64,000 nucleotides of DNA. Origin: Trichobilharzia szidati. Its lineage: Eukaryota; Platyhelminthes; Trematoda; Strigeidida; Schistosomatidae. The translations under genes were made by a program, and so were the position numbers. Within the stretch, counting starts at the first letter, position 1. Each line of letters begins with the position of its first letter. A model generated the notes under the pieces. The model saw only the letters and a program-made list of their open reading frames with translations. It was not told where the DNA came from and searched no databases. The stretch spans positions 88,728,020-88,792,019 of the forward strand of contig OX235272.1 in NCBI GenBank assembly GCA_944472155.2, read 5' to 3'. Positions 9,553 through 20,140 of this stretch are shown piece by piece.

Positions 9553-10115
9553 TTATTCTGACCATGGTAGGACTAGGGAATGTATGTGGTGCTTTTGAAT
9601 GCTGAGGTTCGGTTTCAGACCCCAAATAGCCAATGATTCAGCTATGTACAGATGGCGTATTCGAAGTCCTTTCGTGCGATATTGAGGGACTCTGTGTAGC
9701 ACTGTGAAGCGTACACGCGGGGGGGGTCGATGTCCACAGTTGGCAAGGTGTTCGAGGATGGAGCTGCTAGTATTCTTCTTTACTCCTCCGGCCAATCAAG
9801 TTGAACAGTGTTCCAGAATACGTTTGCTGACTTAAAGTTACGTACGACCAATATACGCGAACAAGTAAGCTGATAAATACACAATGAGTTAGCCAAAAGT
9901 AGTACTCTGTACTTAACATTTGACTGGATTAACTGTCTGCTGGAGAATGCGATACGTAAAGTGACTGCTTTAAGTGCCTTCTTCAGACATTTAGAAAGGC
10001 TGTTTCTAAGAATTTCTTCTTTGATATCACCTCTGAATTCCGGCTTCATGGAGAAAGTTTTCTTAGGATCAGTTGTGATTTTTGGCGACGGTAGGCAACA
10101 AGCGAACAAGGTCAC
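9553..10115 (-). mobile_element. PLE-P4 GIY-YIG endonuclease, minus strand
   Basis: Two overlapping minus-strand frames form one domain: 10115-9780 carries KPEFRGDIKEEILRNSLSKC, LKAVTLRIAFSSRQLIQSNV and SLCIYQLTCS; 9795-9553 carries SSSILEHLANCGHRPPPRV, RFTVLHRVPQYRTKGLRIR, HLYIAESLAIWGLKPNLSIQ and LVLPW. This is the full order of the PLE endonuclease (KDRL, CIYQFxC, EHL-DTGH, FTVxYRVP, RLLHIAEALAI, KPNLC-QK). The Y-I-G core region is corrupted and a frameshift splits the domain. It lies immediately downstream (same strand) of another PLE endonuclease at 10427-10723, so two PLE copies are stacked head to tail. Confidence 0.7.
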
Positions 10116-10129
10116 AAAACAGAAATAAT

Positions 10130-10426
10130 AAAACAGATCACATACAGCTTACTATACAGTTTTTCAGGAAAACATAAAAAGAAAATTAAAAGAAATATCA
10201 GTGCCAAGACCACGATAGTAAAAGAGGCTGAATAAAATGTTTCTTAACACAAAGTTAAGATTTCTCCCTATGAGTTTCTAGGGCATTGGCTACAAATGTA
10301 GAAGACAAAGACGAAATCCTTTCAAATGACTCGGTTGGGCATTATATTTGACTATGAAAGGAGTCTCTGTTGATGCTGTTCAATATGTCCCAAAATTGAG
10401 CTATTGACTCTTCTACGTTCTCTGTT
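10130..10426. other. Linker between stacked PLE copies
   Basis: Probably decayed PLE sequence, but I could not assign motifs. Confidence 0.3.
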
Positions 10427-12240
10427 TCACAACCATGCTGGTAAGTGTTCTTGGGTGCATCTAGACAGTGTCCTGCTGGTAAGGCCGATGTACTTATCTC
10501 CATAGAAGCAAGTTAATTGATAAATGAGCACTGAAGTTAGTAACAGTAGGATCCTATCTTTGATGTTTTGTTGAATAGGAGCATGTGTGGAGAAAGTAAG
10601 GTGTAGAGATAAAATGAAGAACGTCCAACGAAACGCTCTCGATAAGCGATCTTGGAGGACTTCACTGACTGTATCTTCATTGAATCTCAGATTTACAATT
10701 AGGCGCTTACTGCGTACATCCAAGTTTCACGGAGCATTGTTCTTTCTCTATGGATACTTATTGGTGAGGGTGGCTGGATATCCGCTTTTGATTAGATTGT
10801 TCCAATTCATTTGGTGAAAGTATCTTCAGTGAATGCATGTTCGATAGATTCTCAGCCGAAGAGAAGTGATGTGCTTTCTATTTTTGCTTATAGGGGAAAA
10901 TTTTTAAAGGTTTGTCAGTTATCCGTCTCATTTTAGCATAAGGCATATTGATCTCGGTAGACTTCCAGCAGATTATCTTGTAAGCTGGACATACAAGAAG
11001 TGCAATTTACCTTCTGATTCCACTTCAATTTAAAATTATACCGATATATGAGCGTTGTTCATGATTTTGTTTGGATCCGTATTTTCACTGATAATGATAA
11101 AAATATCATCCATGTACCGCTTTCGTTAACTTCGAACCGTTTGATTATTGCTTGGAGGATGTTGAACTTAAAATACGCCGTGAAATAGTCAGCAAGTAGG
11201 CGACCAGGCAGATAAACCACTGCTATTCCATCAATCTGCTGGTTTATTTGACTGTTGAATAAAAAACACCGGACATTTAGTGTGCATCTAAGTATTCGTT
11301 CTCTGATTTAGTTAGTACATATGTAACGACAGAAGGCCGAAGTCAGGCAACAGATTGTTTATTAAAGAAATCAACACATATTTATAGATTTTCGTGTACA
11401 TTATTATAGATTATTGTAAGCTGACAGACAGTTTTTGTTTAGTTGTTTCTTACTAAAAGTTAGTCTTTCATCTCTTTGCTGTATCTTGAGTGTCAGATCA
11501 TCTATCTGCTAATTGTATCCGCCTACACAAAGTCTGATATCCGTCTCTGATCTTGTTTTCACATGACTAATATTTGAGACATAAACATTGACGTCAATTA
11601 CTGTCTACCAATTTGGCTAGTAGCCATCTCTCACCACACATCAGGATTAATGAGATTATCTGAGTCGACAAATTCACATCGATACCATACAGTTTCCACT
11701 AAGGGGATATTGGTGAATAGCTCAACTACGTCCACAACAACCATAGTTGACCCGGAAACATTCATTCGCTGGAGTAGATACGCCATCAGCCACGAAATTA
11801 ACGAACATAGGACAAGAGCTGAGCAAGGAGCATGCATTCAACAACACATCGAATTTAAAGTGTACAAACAGCGTCTTAACCATCTACCGTTCTTCATTGT
11901 CTTCGTTAATCTTCAGAATTTACAACTGTTGTATCTCTTGTGTCAGACAATTAACTCTGAATTCTGTTCCCGACAGGTTGGCTTTGTTTAAATTATGGTC
12001 GAGAGAATTGCCACGGCGTCGTCGCTAAAAGCATTTCAAACAGCCTGTTGCAAATTCAAATGTACAATTGCCTCCTTTTCTGGCTCGGTAATGAAGACCA
12101 GGTCACCTAACAGTAAGGGTAAGCAACAAAGAACTCCGGCAGTCAGTAAACCATCCAACAACCTATTAATCAACCAATATCCATAAGGAAGTGGAGATGG
12201 GTCAGTCATACGCTGAGGAGATATCACAAGTTAATCAAGC
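10427..12240 (-). mobile_element. Long PLE-P4 remnant: RT then endonuclease, minus strand
   Basis: Reading from the high coordinate: EPEKEAIVHLNLQQAV (about 12090-12040), MVVVDVVELFTNIPLVETV (11770-11710; RT motif with Asp), QQIDGIAVVYLPGRLLADYF (about 11250-11190; GSPLGPLLAD box, degraded), a YMDDIFIIISENTDPNKIMN segment (about 11125-11060; catalytic Y-M-D-D), KLHFLDVQLTR, then endonuclease RLIVNLRFNEDTV and LIYQLTC.YGDKYIGLTSRTLS (10560-10450), ending EHLPAWL. The order is that of a PLE: RT fingers, palm, thumb, GIY-YIG. Many stops and frameshifts make it a pseudogene. Most complete P4 copy in the window. The 11.3-11.6 kb stretch is unreadable to me and may hold an insertion. Confidence 0.7.
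12150..12240 (+). repeat. 90-bp repeat shared with 12930-13010 and 23390-23480
   Basis: CTATTAATCAACCAATATCCATAAGGAAGTGGAGA...CATACGCTGA.GAGATAT occurs here and at 12930-13010, and inverted near 23390-23480. It lies outside the main inverted-repeat arm here but inside it at the other sites. Confidence 0.7.
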
Positions 12241-12734
12241 GGTCAAATGGAATGCGAATGATAGACGAAAAATTAACTAACAGAGTGTGACATGAAGAAG
12301 ATCATATTAAGGGAAAATGAGAGTTTGTAGACATTCATGCAGTCAATGAAGTATTCAGACTCTTGTAGAGATAATGATTTTTTTTAAAATGTAATCGATC
12401 ATACTGTCGGTTATATTTCTAATTAAATTATACATGAGAAGATGTTCAGAGTAAACAATTATGAATAAGTAAAGTGGAAGCTGTACAATTGTCTCTTTGG
12501 AAAATAAAAATCCATTTGAGCTTTCTGTAGCTGATATATCTGTTCATTAAAAAAAAATCAAACCTTGGCAAAAATACTGTCATTTTAACACCAAAGATAT
12601 TTTGCATAGCTTCCGATCCATTTTCGTGCCGAATAAATCTATTTTTAGCAGGCACTTTCATTGCAAATATTATGAAAGCCAGCTACAGAGTACATTATTA
12701 TTAGTGAATATTATGTTGTAAAAATATGGATGGC

Positions 12735-12915
12735 GTCTGTGGTTTGACGGTAGGATGCTTGTCAACTACGCCTCACGTGGTCCTGGGGTTTGATCCCATA
12801 CCAAGGGACTCTTAAGCTTCGCTTAGCCATTGGTGCGACCTAGATATAGGGAAGATTTGACGTGAAGCTAGCGACCATATCCGATGAAAAAGAATAACAG
12901 GGAACTGTGGTGGCT
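12735..12915 (+). mobile_element. tRNA-headed SINE in left arm
   Basis: GTCTGTGGTTTGACGGTAGGATGCTTGTCAACTACGCC has a tRNA A-box-like layout and GGGGTTTGATCCC a B-box. The body (AAGCTTCGCTTAGCCATT, TAGGGAAGATTGACGTGAAGCTAGCGACC) resembles SINE-D. The partner copy lies inverted at 23480-23660. Confidence 0.6.
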
Positions 12916-13219
12916 AGCAAACTAGCAAACAATCTATTAATCAACCAGTATCCATAAGGAAGTGGAGATAGACTGCTCATACGCTGAACAGATATAAGAA
13001 TGAAATCACCCACCAGGAGGGTGATCGAGTGGAACCAGAATAGATAACAACAAATTAAGTGCCGAAGTGTGACATGGAGAAGATCATAATAAGAGAAACT
13101 GAGAATTTGTGGCCATTAGTGTCGCCAATGTAAGTGAAGGCAAGAAACAGAATACAAAGGAGATGTGTCACCGAAGACCCACACGGAACTCAGGGAAAAA
13201 GTAATAATAATGCAAGTAA

Positions 13220-13800
13220 CACTTTTAATTGGATTCTGGTAAGTAACTAGTGTAATGTGTCTAGTCCTTTAATTGATTTTAGATTTTCGTCATTGATGAC
13301 GTCTTCAAGTCATGTGGTTAGATGCTTCGACGATTTATTTAATTAGATACAAATAGGAGAATAGCATCCTGGATTCCACTGCTAGTACATCCACCAATTA
13401 ATCTAGTCCTTGTTTGGTGCAGACTGAATTGTATCAGCTAACTTTACAATGTGACCACCATTCTAGGTGGCTCGCCATCACAGTACACTTTGAATTGTTG
13501 TTATTAGATGGTTGAAGGCAATCGACAGGAAGCCTTAGACCTCGGTTTCCTGCTCACTTTGATACTCATCAGAAAGGTGCATCTGCAGCCTTGGAGCAAC
13601 TCACGTCCCTTCAGAGATTTAAACCAGCGTCACCTAGTGGTGCAGTCAGAGACGTTACCACTGAGCTATATGAGGTCGCGATTGACCTGTTGTAGAACTG
13701 TACTGGATACTTTTGATTGGACACTTGTAAGTAACCAGTCTAGTGTGTCTAGTCCATTGTTTGGACAGGAATTGCTTCAAGGTTGCAGATACGCGTTGCT
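13220..13800 (+). mobile_element. SINE-C cluster in left arm
   Basis: Two SINE-C blocks: one with CTAGTCCTTTGTTTGGTGCAGACTGAATTGTATCAGC and GATGGTTGAAGGCAATCGACAGG, the other with a tRNA-like head on the minus strand of the GTCAGAGACGTTACCACTGAGCTATATGAGGTCGCG region (reverse CGACCTCATATAGCTCAGTGGTAACGTCTCTGAC). The head resembles tRNA (TAGCTCAGTGGTAACG) but the acceptor ends and a good B-box are missing, so it is not a tRNA gene. Confidence 0.65.
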
Positions 13801-14114
13801 GACGACTGCCAACTAGCACGAAACCTAGGTTCATGGCTTCCTGCCAATCGCCTCCAACCAGCTAATATCAATAATATGAGAAACATTGCTATTGTCAACC
13901 TCTCATCTAATAATTTAGCTTCTCAAAGAAAAACAAGTAGTTCAGAGAAGAGGCCACTTTCAAAGATTTCATTTCATCCAGGTGTGTAGTCTCACTTAAA
14001 TATAGTTTTTTTCAACAAAACAGAATAGTGATGAAAGAGACAAATTGTTATAAACATTTCAGTTGAACAGTGGTGATAGACCTGCACAGTAAGATAATTT
14101 ATTAAGTGAGTTGT

Positions 14115-14355
14115 ACTCACTTCGGTGATTCAGTGGTAGAATACTCACCAACCATGCCACATGTAGTCCATGATTCAAATCCCAATCGACGAACTCCTAA
14201 ACCTCTCTAAGCCACTGGTAAGACTCGTGAAGATGGAAGGTTGGGTGTGACACTAGCAACACCACCTCGTAAGATAGAACAACATCACTGCTAATTCAAT
14301 TTCAAAACTCAAAGTGTGAAGTTCTACGTCCCACTAGGAGCGCAAAGGAATTAAA
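14115..14355 (+). mobile_element. SINE-D, full-length copy in left arm
   Basis: CGGTGATTCAGTGGTAGAATACTCACC (A-box, tRNA-Gly-like), GATTCAAATCCCAATC (B-box), body AAGATGGAAGGTTGGGTGTGACACTAGC, CATCACTGCTAATTCAATTTC, end GTTCTACGTCCCACTAGGAGCGCAAAGGAATT. The inverted partner is 21795-22040. Confidence 0.75.
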
Positions 14356-14779
14356 CAAAAAAGGATATGGGTGATAGTTTCGCTCGTCATATGGTGTTTT
14401 ACAAACCGCTTTTGATTCTCATATTCACCTCTTTTCAAAAGCCTTTTCGTTACCATTTCGTTTTATTTGCTCAGCTTCCATTTTGTCAGTGAATCTATAG
14501 AGATTGGAGACATTTGTCTGCAAAAAATAACATGGTACGATAGTTGATATATTCACACGAAAATCTGTGTCAGAGAAGGGTTTATTTATACTAGAGACCT
14601 TCAGACTGCCGACCTTGTGTTTTCATACGAGTCAGTTAATGTGTGTAAGACTGACATTATTTCATTCTATTGGTTTGTCTGGTGAAGACAATGTCGTCTC
14701 AAGAAAACTATGTCTGAGTATAGTTAGTTCAGATATAAAATACTGTTGTTTGCTGTGAATTTCACTGTGGACACAGGAA

Positions 14780-15385
14780 TAAAGAAGAAGACTTAAGTTG
14801 TATATAGGAAGGCGGCGTTACTGTAGAATCCGGAGGAATGGAAGCGTTAGCTAAAAATCTAAAATTTAGCTGGAAACAACATCAGCGGTTGAAGAATTCT
14901 TTCTTGTGTGTAGATTTCAGACTTATCAATCTATATTATCTGTCAGTATGAGCGAAGTTTTTAAATTTGTGGAGAACCAGATGATTCTACGGTTGACTTC
15001 GCCAACTGCAAGTGTCGCTAAAAACTAGGAAGCAGTGACCAGCTGTTTTATTCTAGTAAACATCATCGGACTTATGAGAGACTGTCCAGTATCGTTAGGA
15101 TGGCAGGCTAACACGTTACTATCCAGTCACTGAGAGGTACTTCAAAGTATAAATAATCAATCAGACCCTGTGATGAGTCAACCAGCTTCTTACTTATCAG
15201 CTGACTGCTAATCATCATATGAATTTTGAGAATAGTGTCATATGATCAGGAAACGAATGCTTTTAAAATAGTAAGCAAGAATTTATGGAGGTTTTTAAAA
15301 TTCCTTAAGATTTGGGAAGAAGTGTATTTAATGCCTTTACGGAGCATCTATAATCATATAAAATCAGGTTAGAGAACAGTTACTC
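14780..15385. other. No gene recognised
   Basis: Between the inverted-repeat arm and a SINE-A. A short GACTGTCCAGTATCG near 15080 faintly recalls SINE-A. Nothing else recognised. Confidence 0.35.
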
Positions 15386-15414
15386 ACCTATGAAATTAGT
15401 TGGGGATTGCACCA

Positions 15415-15665
15415 CATATATCGAGAATTGGCAGAAGACGGGATTCATTGGTCATTGGATCGGATCCCAGTGGCTGAATGGTCTACGAGCTCGCCTTGTC
15501 ACTGGGAGGTCTTTGGTTTCAAATCTGGTGGTGGGTGCGTACTGTGAAGCGTCCCAAACTAGGATGAAAACGTTGTCCACTACTCCCTGCCGGTTTCCAG
15601 TGGCTCTCTAACCGATGTCATCCAGTGATCGAACCTGTAACTAACCAAACCCCTTATATATGTCC
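15415..15665 (+). mobile_element. SINE-A, long copy
   Basis: AATTGGCAGAAGACGGGATTCATTGGTCATTGGATCGGATCCCAG (upstream module), TGGCTGAATGGTCTACGAGC (A-box-like), GGTTTCAAATCTGGTGG (B-box-like), GTGGGTGCGTACTG, a corrupted ribozyme (GTGAAGCGTCCCAAACTAGGATGAAAACG) and the tail GTGGCTCTCTAACCGATGTCATCCAGTGATCG. The ORF 15390-15611 is an accident of this repeat. Confidence 0.7.
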
Positions 15666-15731
15666 AAACCAAGATCACTTTTAACAGTGTGAAAAAATTT
15701 TGGCACTGGGTATATGATATTCATTATAATA

Positions 15732-15791
15732 AAGGTTTTTTGTATTTCCCAATGAATGAAAAAACAAAACGATATTGTTTTTACTGACGTT
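15732..15791 (+). repeat. PLE-P2 terminal inverted repeat, left
   Basis: About 60 bp from AAGGTTTTTTGTATTTCCCAATGAATG to AACGATATTGTTTTTACTGACGTT; the reverse complement is at 17303-17361 with few differences. Confidence 0.9.
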
Positions 15792-17045
15792 CACCGGTTC
15801 ACCAGTTTCCCCAATAGTCGCTGATCTTTTCATGAATAGATTCGGAGATAACATCTTTTCAAGCAAACTCACTCCTAAAATATGGTTAAGATATGTAGAT
15901 GATACTTTTGTAGTGCTAAAACGAGATCTATACAGTTCATTCTTGAAGAAAATAAACAGTCTATCTCCCAGCATCCAGTTTACTTTGGAAGCAGAATCAG
16001 ACGTCAGTGAACTACCTACCATTTCTAGACTGCTTAGTTAAGAGGAGAGAAAACGGACATTTTAGTATATCTATATTCAGGAAGAAAACTCGCTCCAATA
16101 AATATTTTGACTTCGGATCATCACACCCCATCAGCGCAAAGGTATCAGTCGTATCAAGTCTTCTTAGATGAGCACAATCTTTGATAACGGATGAAAAAGA
16201 AATATCAAACATTACTGAGACTCTCAAGCAAAATAACTACCCAAAGAACTTCATCAACAAATCAGCACTGACATTAAGTATGGTCGAAAACGTATTCCGA
16301 AAACATGGACCTCAACAGTTGTCATTCCATATAGAGCAGAGACGTCAGACGATATCAGAAGAGTACTCAATAAGCACAACATCAGAGTTTTCTTCAAAAT
16401 ATCAGACACACTGCAAAGCAACCTTGTCCATATAAAAGACCAAATCCCTAAAGATTCTCTATCTAATTGTGTCTATAAAATAAAATGCTTGCTTGAAATG
16501 TGATGCGATATACATGGGACAAACATTTATTTATTTATTTTTTGTTTTTATTTTGATCTTGATTATAGCTTGAAACCACACAGTATTTTTGGTACAAGTA
16601 TGGAATTTTCAGCATGTGATATCGGTAGCCCAAATTTTACAGGCCGACCATTGATATCGGGTGTGCGCCGGCAGGGGATCGAACCCCGGACCATGTGCAT
16701 GGTCGGCGAGCGTCCTAACCGCTGTGCCACCGACGCCAGGGATAAATCAAAATCAGAAGAAATGAACACCGTAGATCATCTGTTCGACCACCGAGAAATC
16801 CAGTTGAACTAGAAAAGCTTGAAAAATCATCAGCCATAGATCTGTCTACACGCTATAGAATCTGGCCGCAAAATTGATTTTGACAATATTGAAATAATCG
16901 AGAAAAAGCATTTCAGAAATCACAAAGAACGTCTAATATCATCAGAAGCACTTCATATCAAATGGAATCCAAATTGTCTGAATAGGAATGGTGGACTAAA
17001 ACAGAATTTGACCTGGTTACAACACCTCCCTCCCCCATGAAATGA
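15785..17045 (+). mobile_element. PLE-P2: RT palm, thumb and GIY-YIG endonuclease remnant
   Basis: Starts inside RT with SPVSPIVADLFMNRFGDN (motif B), then LTPKIWLRYVDDTFVVLKRD (Y-V-D-D catalytic box at 15892-15903), SPSIQFTLEAESD and, after frame breaks, VVIPYRAETSDDIRRVLNKH, NIRVFFKISDTLQSNLVHIK and SNCVYKIKC, the start of the endonuclease. A SINE-E (16563-16737) interrupts it. Past the insertion come ESGRKIDFDNIEIIEKKHF, RNHKERLISSEALHIKWNPN and LTWLQHL, the endonuclease C-terminus. The copy is 5'-truncated at motif B and bounded by inverted repeats, as known for PLE insertions with partial inverted ends. Several stops show it is inactive. Confidence 0.8.
16563..16737 (-). mobile_element. 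SINE-E inserted in PLE-P2
   Basis: Minus strand: CGTCGGTGGCACAGCGGTTAGGACGCTC (A-box), CCATGCACATGGTCCGGGGTTCGATCCCC (B-box), then CCGGCGCACACCCGATATCAATGGTCGGCCTGTAAAATTTGGGC, ATATCACATGCTGAAAATTCC and TACCAAAAATACTGTGTGG. tRNA-derived, complete head, near full length. It splits the PLE endonuclease and so is younger than that PLE. Confidence 0.85.
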
Positions 17046-17249
17046 CAAAATCAACACGAATGTGATAAGCAATTTCAGTATGTAAACAAATGCTGCTTTT
17101 ACAATTTTACACACTTATCAAATCCAACAGTCATCTACACCTGGTTTTGTTATCTTTACCAATTGGCCAATTTGACAACGGAAAAATGACCCCATGCTGA
17201 GGAACGATGACTAAGTTGTTATATATATAAGCTGAGATTTTGTAAATTC

Positions 17250-17325
17250 TGGTTTTATATTACTACTTTGATAAAGCTATTAGCAGCAGCATTAAGTAGC
17301 GAAACGTCAGTAAAAACAATATCGT
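17250..17325 (+). ncRNA. Hammerhead-like motif at PLE-P2 end (degenerate)
   Basis: TTGATAA stands where CUGANGA is expected, then AGCTA...TAGC can form stem II, then GAAAC and GTC. ACT before the core and AGT after GTC can form a short stem I. Two core bases differ (C3 to T, G8 to A). PLE ends are known to carry minimal hammerheads; this is an inferred remnant. Confidence 0.4.
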
Positions 17326-17361
17326 TTTGTTTTTCATTCATTAGGAAATATAAGAAAACCT
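17303..17361 (+). repeat. PLE-P2 terminal inverted repeat, right
   Basis: AACGTCAGTAAAAACAATATCG through GAAAACCTG, the reverse complement of 15732-15791. It defines a 1.63-kb insertion unit. Confidence 0.9.
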
Positions 17362-17364
17362 GTA

Positions 17365-17620
17365 AACCAACATTAGGTAATCATATTTTTGTCTTGCTTA
17401 TCTTGAGTAATATTACTAAGCTTTGCAAAGCTCAATTAAAGCTTATGTACAAAAGCGTGGAATGATTAAAGTACTATACTGAAAGTACAACAGAAGTCAA
17501 TGAGGACATAAACTGTATGTAACTCAACCAGAGGATTTGGGGAAAACATGAAAGTGTAAAGCGAATGAAAGTAAAGAATTTAAACTTAACAAGATAATTT
17601 TTAAAACTCATAAGTAATTT
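17365..17620. other. No feature recognised
   Basis: AT-rich flank of PLE-P2. Nothing recognised. Confidence 0.35.
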
Positions 17621-17624
17621 CGAC

Positions 17625-17940
17625 CAGGTGGCTTAATGGTAAATGAGTTGGCGTCGTGACCTGAAGCCACTGGGCTTCTTTCCTCAGTTGGGTCTTACCG
17701 GACAGTCCCAAACTAGGACGAAACAGCTGTCCAGTACTCATTGGTTGTGTGTCGGTGGTCCTCTAGCAGATTACTTGCCAGCCACTCACGAGGTCCAGGT
17801 TCTATCTCCGACCATCACACTCCTAAACCTCACCCAGCTGGTAATAACACCTCGAAAGATGAAAAGCTAAGCGTCAGTCTGGTGAATCCACTCCGTAAAA
17901 GTGATACCACCGCTACTAAAGCATTAAAACTTGAAACTCG
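17625..17940 (+). mobile_element. Composite of SINE-A and SINE-D pieces
   Basis: GGTGGCTTAATGGTAAATGAG (A-box-like), then the ribozyme 3' half (AGTCCCAAACTAGGACGAAACAGCTGTCCAGTACTC) without its 5' core, then GCCAGCCACTCACGAGGTCCAGGTTCTATC (second head) and a SINE-D-like body (ACTCCTAAACCTCACCCAGCTGG, AAGTGATACCACCGCTACTAAAGC). Pieces of two families are joined. Confidence 0.55.
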
Positions 17941-17944
17941 ATCT

Positions 17945-18760
17945 CATGGAAGAAGAAAAATAAGAAATTTTAGTTATGAGAATTATCACCAGACAGAATC
18001 AAAATAATATATCTACTACTAAAAAAAGAAACTAGATTTCATCTCAAGAACAAATCCCCCGCAGTTTTAATTCATTTCTACCCCCCCACCCCCTAAAGAA
18101 TTGTAGACAATTCTCTCTTAGAAACTGACTCCTTAATAATAATAAGAAGCCGATTTTCTATAAAAAGAAATGAATTTAGAATACATAATTAAGTGACCCT
18201 ACTGTCTGATAACAATAGTCACATTATGATCAACAAATTGGTATTGATCATTTCATTAACAAATCAGTTGAAATGCATTGCATACATACTTTATTCCTTC
18301 ACCAGTAGTCATTAGGATCATGTTTATAATCAATATGTTTGTGTGTGTCTGTTTGTTTACGTGTGTGTTTGTTTGTATTAACTCAAGTCACACTAAAAAG
18401 TTTTGTGCATGTCATATGCCATGAAAACGAAAATGAAACAAAACAAAAAGTAAAGTACAATTAATTTCTTTTTACAATTACTGAAAAATAAACAGACAAA
18501 CAATGTTGCTTTGAATGAAGTGAAAGCAATGGATCTGATATGTTTCACTGTACGTGGAGACTGATCACGAATACCGCTTAACTACGCGAACAACACTATA
18601 CAACAGCTCGTAATACTTAAACGACAACATACAGCGACGTAAGCCACAAAGCATATTTTAGGCAATAATATATAATTTAAAAAATCACTAGAGATATGTC
18701 AGTTAGTCTTTAATTATAATCAATAAAGGAGTGGGAATTATTTTATGTAGGCTAATTCTG
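17945..18760. other. No gene recognised; simple-repeat patches
   Basis: A C-rich run at 18078-18093, a TGTGTGTCTGTTTGTTTACGTGTGTGTTTG tract near 18338-18378 and A-rich stretches. No coding similarity. Confidence 0.45.
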
Positions 18761-18789
18761 ATTGGTTTATTTTCCAGACTGCATATCAC

Positions 18790-19470
18790 CTCCTTCTTCA
18801 GGAAAGACATATTACTTGGGATCAACCTGAAACCGCAATGTCTAATTTATGCACTTGACTGACTGGTGCTGAGGGAGTGGTCTGTTGTTTATTGGAAGGT
18901 TTGGAGCATTCGTGGCTTCCTGCTTATCAGAGCGTGAGCTGCAGCGCGCTTAAGAGCAACTTGTTGTCCGGAAAGGTGGGAAGGTTTGTTGTCAGTTTGA
19001 GATAATGAAACACCTGGCCAAGGTCTCTTCGGTTGGGAAAAAGGAGTAGCACTATGTGGAGGACGTAGAGTTAAAAAAACTGATGAATTTTCTGCTGACA
19101 GATGCTGACTGAGAACCTCGTTTGCGGAGAATTGTCAAGGATTGGCCTTGTGAGTGCCAGTGTGTGTTTTGCTGGCTAAAACCACATTTGTGTCCAACAT
19201 TATTGCAGGCTTAGCATCGATGTTGCTTATATGGAAAAAATTTGGCGAAATGCCAAGCACTACAATGCTAGCAGGATTATGGAAGTCTCATTTTCGGGCA
19301 TCGACTGGTATTCCGTGAGTAACTGGTCTGATGGACGTTTGAAGTTGGATCAGGGGTTGTGGGGCCAGAGGTTGAAGCAGAGGTTTTGAGAGGTCTGGTG
19401 AAATGCATTGATTTCAGGACCAATCCGGTGTTCAAATTAGACTAAACTAGTTGTTCGAGAATTTTGTACA
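18790..19470 (-). mobile_element. LTR-retrotransposon gag-like zinc-knuckle remnant
   Basis: On the minus strand about 19285-19165 gives two CCHC-like knuckles in tandem: CxHCSAWHFAKFF (Cys-X2-Cys-X3-His with the last Cys now Phe) and CxACNNVGHKCGFS (Cys-X2-Cys-X4-His-X4, last Cys now Ser), where x is a stop codon, joined by PYKQHR. This matches the nucleocapsid pattern of Gypsy-type gag. Flanking frames, SMHFTRPLKTSASTSGP upstream and SAENSSVFLTLRPPHSATPF downstream, are uninterpreted. The area is richer in GC than its surroundings. No LTRs, protease or integrase were seen. It may be a very old fragment. Confidence 0.45.
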
Positions 19471-19734
19471 ACGTCGAAAAATTTAAAATCCCCATCGCCG
19501 AAAAAGCATCTACTGCGATATAAGGAATCCACTACATCTTATCTCTTTTTTGTAGTAGCCAGATTATACTTGACTTAGGTTCCGTCTAAGTAACAATGTA
19601 AAACCCTAAGAAGATCGTTGTTATTTACCCACATTAAGTGACTAACTATCCGAAATCCATACCCATCTTAAGAAAATAGAGAAGACAGACCAAGGATGTG
19701 TAAGAAGAATGACCAAATTAAAAAAATTTTTACA

Positions 19735-19915
19735 GCTTTGCGTTCCTAGTGGAACATGGGGATCCAAGCTTTGAGCCTTGAAGTTTCAGTAGCAGTGTTG
19801 TTAATCCTCTCTATAGTTTGAGGTCGTTAGTCTGTTGCCCAGCATTCCCTCTTTCCTGATCTTACTAGCTGCTAAGCGAGATTTAGTAGTTCTTGTACAA
19901 TCCCCATCGAAACAA
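19735..19915 (-). mobile_element. SINE-D fragment, minus strand
   Basis: TTTGCGTTCCTAGTGGAACATGG, AAGCTTTGAGCCTTGAAGTTTCAGTAGCAGTG and GCATTCCCTCTTTCCTGATC are the reverse of the SINE-D body and end. The tRNA-like head is missing. Confidence 0.6.
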
Positions 19916-19924
19916 TAATGAAAA

Positions 19925-20140
19925 CAAAACACGTAGTTCAGTGAAGAGGCTCTTTTCAGTGAATCCATTTTCTTTAGCTCTACAGTCGCATTTATATACA
20001 ATTTTTCACGAAATAGTGCAGTAACAAGAGTGATGAGTTGTCACAATCATAGTTGTTAATATTAGTCAATGCATAAGAGGAGTTGAATAAGTGTATTAGA
20101 GTGCATTAGGGTGAATAATTTAATAAATGAATTGTAATCA
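19925..20140 (-). repeat. Third, diverged copy of an inverted-repeat segment
   Basis: AACACGTAGTTCAGTGAAGAGGCTCTTTTCAGTGAATCCATTTTC...CATTTATATACAATTTTTCACGAAATAGTG parallels 13925-14110 (ACAAGTAGTTCAGAGAAGAGGCCAC...TTAAATATAG.TTTTTTTCAAC). With arm 2 this makes three copies, this one the most diverged. Minus strand is assigned because the adjoining SINE-D is minus; the segment itself runs like arm 1. Confidence 0.45.

Larger units (their letters stand above)
12350..14770 (+). repeat. Large inverted repeat, left arm
   Basis: Collinear reverse complement of 21385-24035. Anchors: AGACTCTTGTAGAGATAATGATT at 12355 against CTCTACAAGAGTCTGAATAAT at 24015; AAGTGGAAGCTGTACAATTGTCTC against GAGACAATTGTACAGCTTCCACTT; and CTATGTCTGAGTATAGTTAGTTC at 14708 against the reverse at 21430. 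Long stretches differ by only a few percent by eye. This arm lacks about 200 bp of SINE-B sequence that the other arm has at 22790-22990. It contains a tRNA-like SINE (12735-12915), SINE-C (13220-13800) and SINE-D (14115-14355). Confidence 0.9.
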
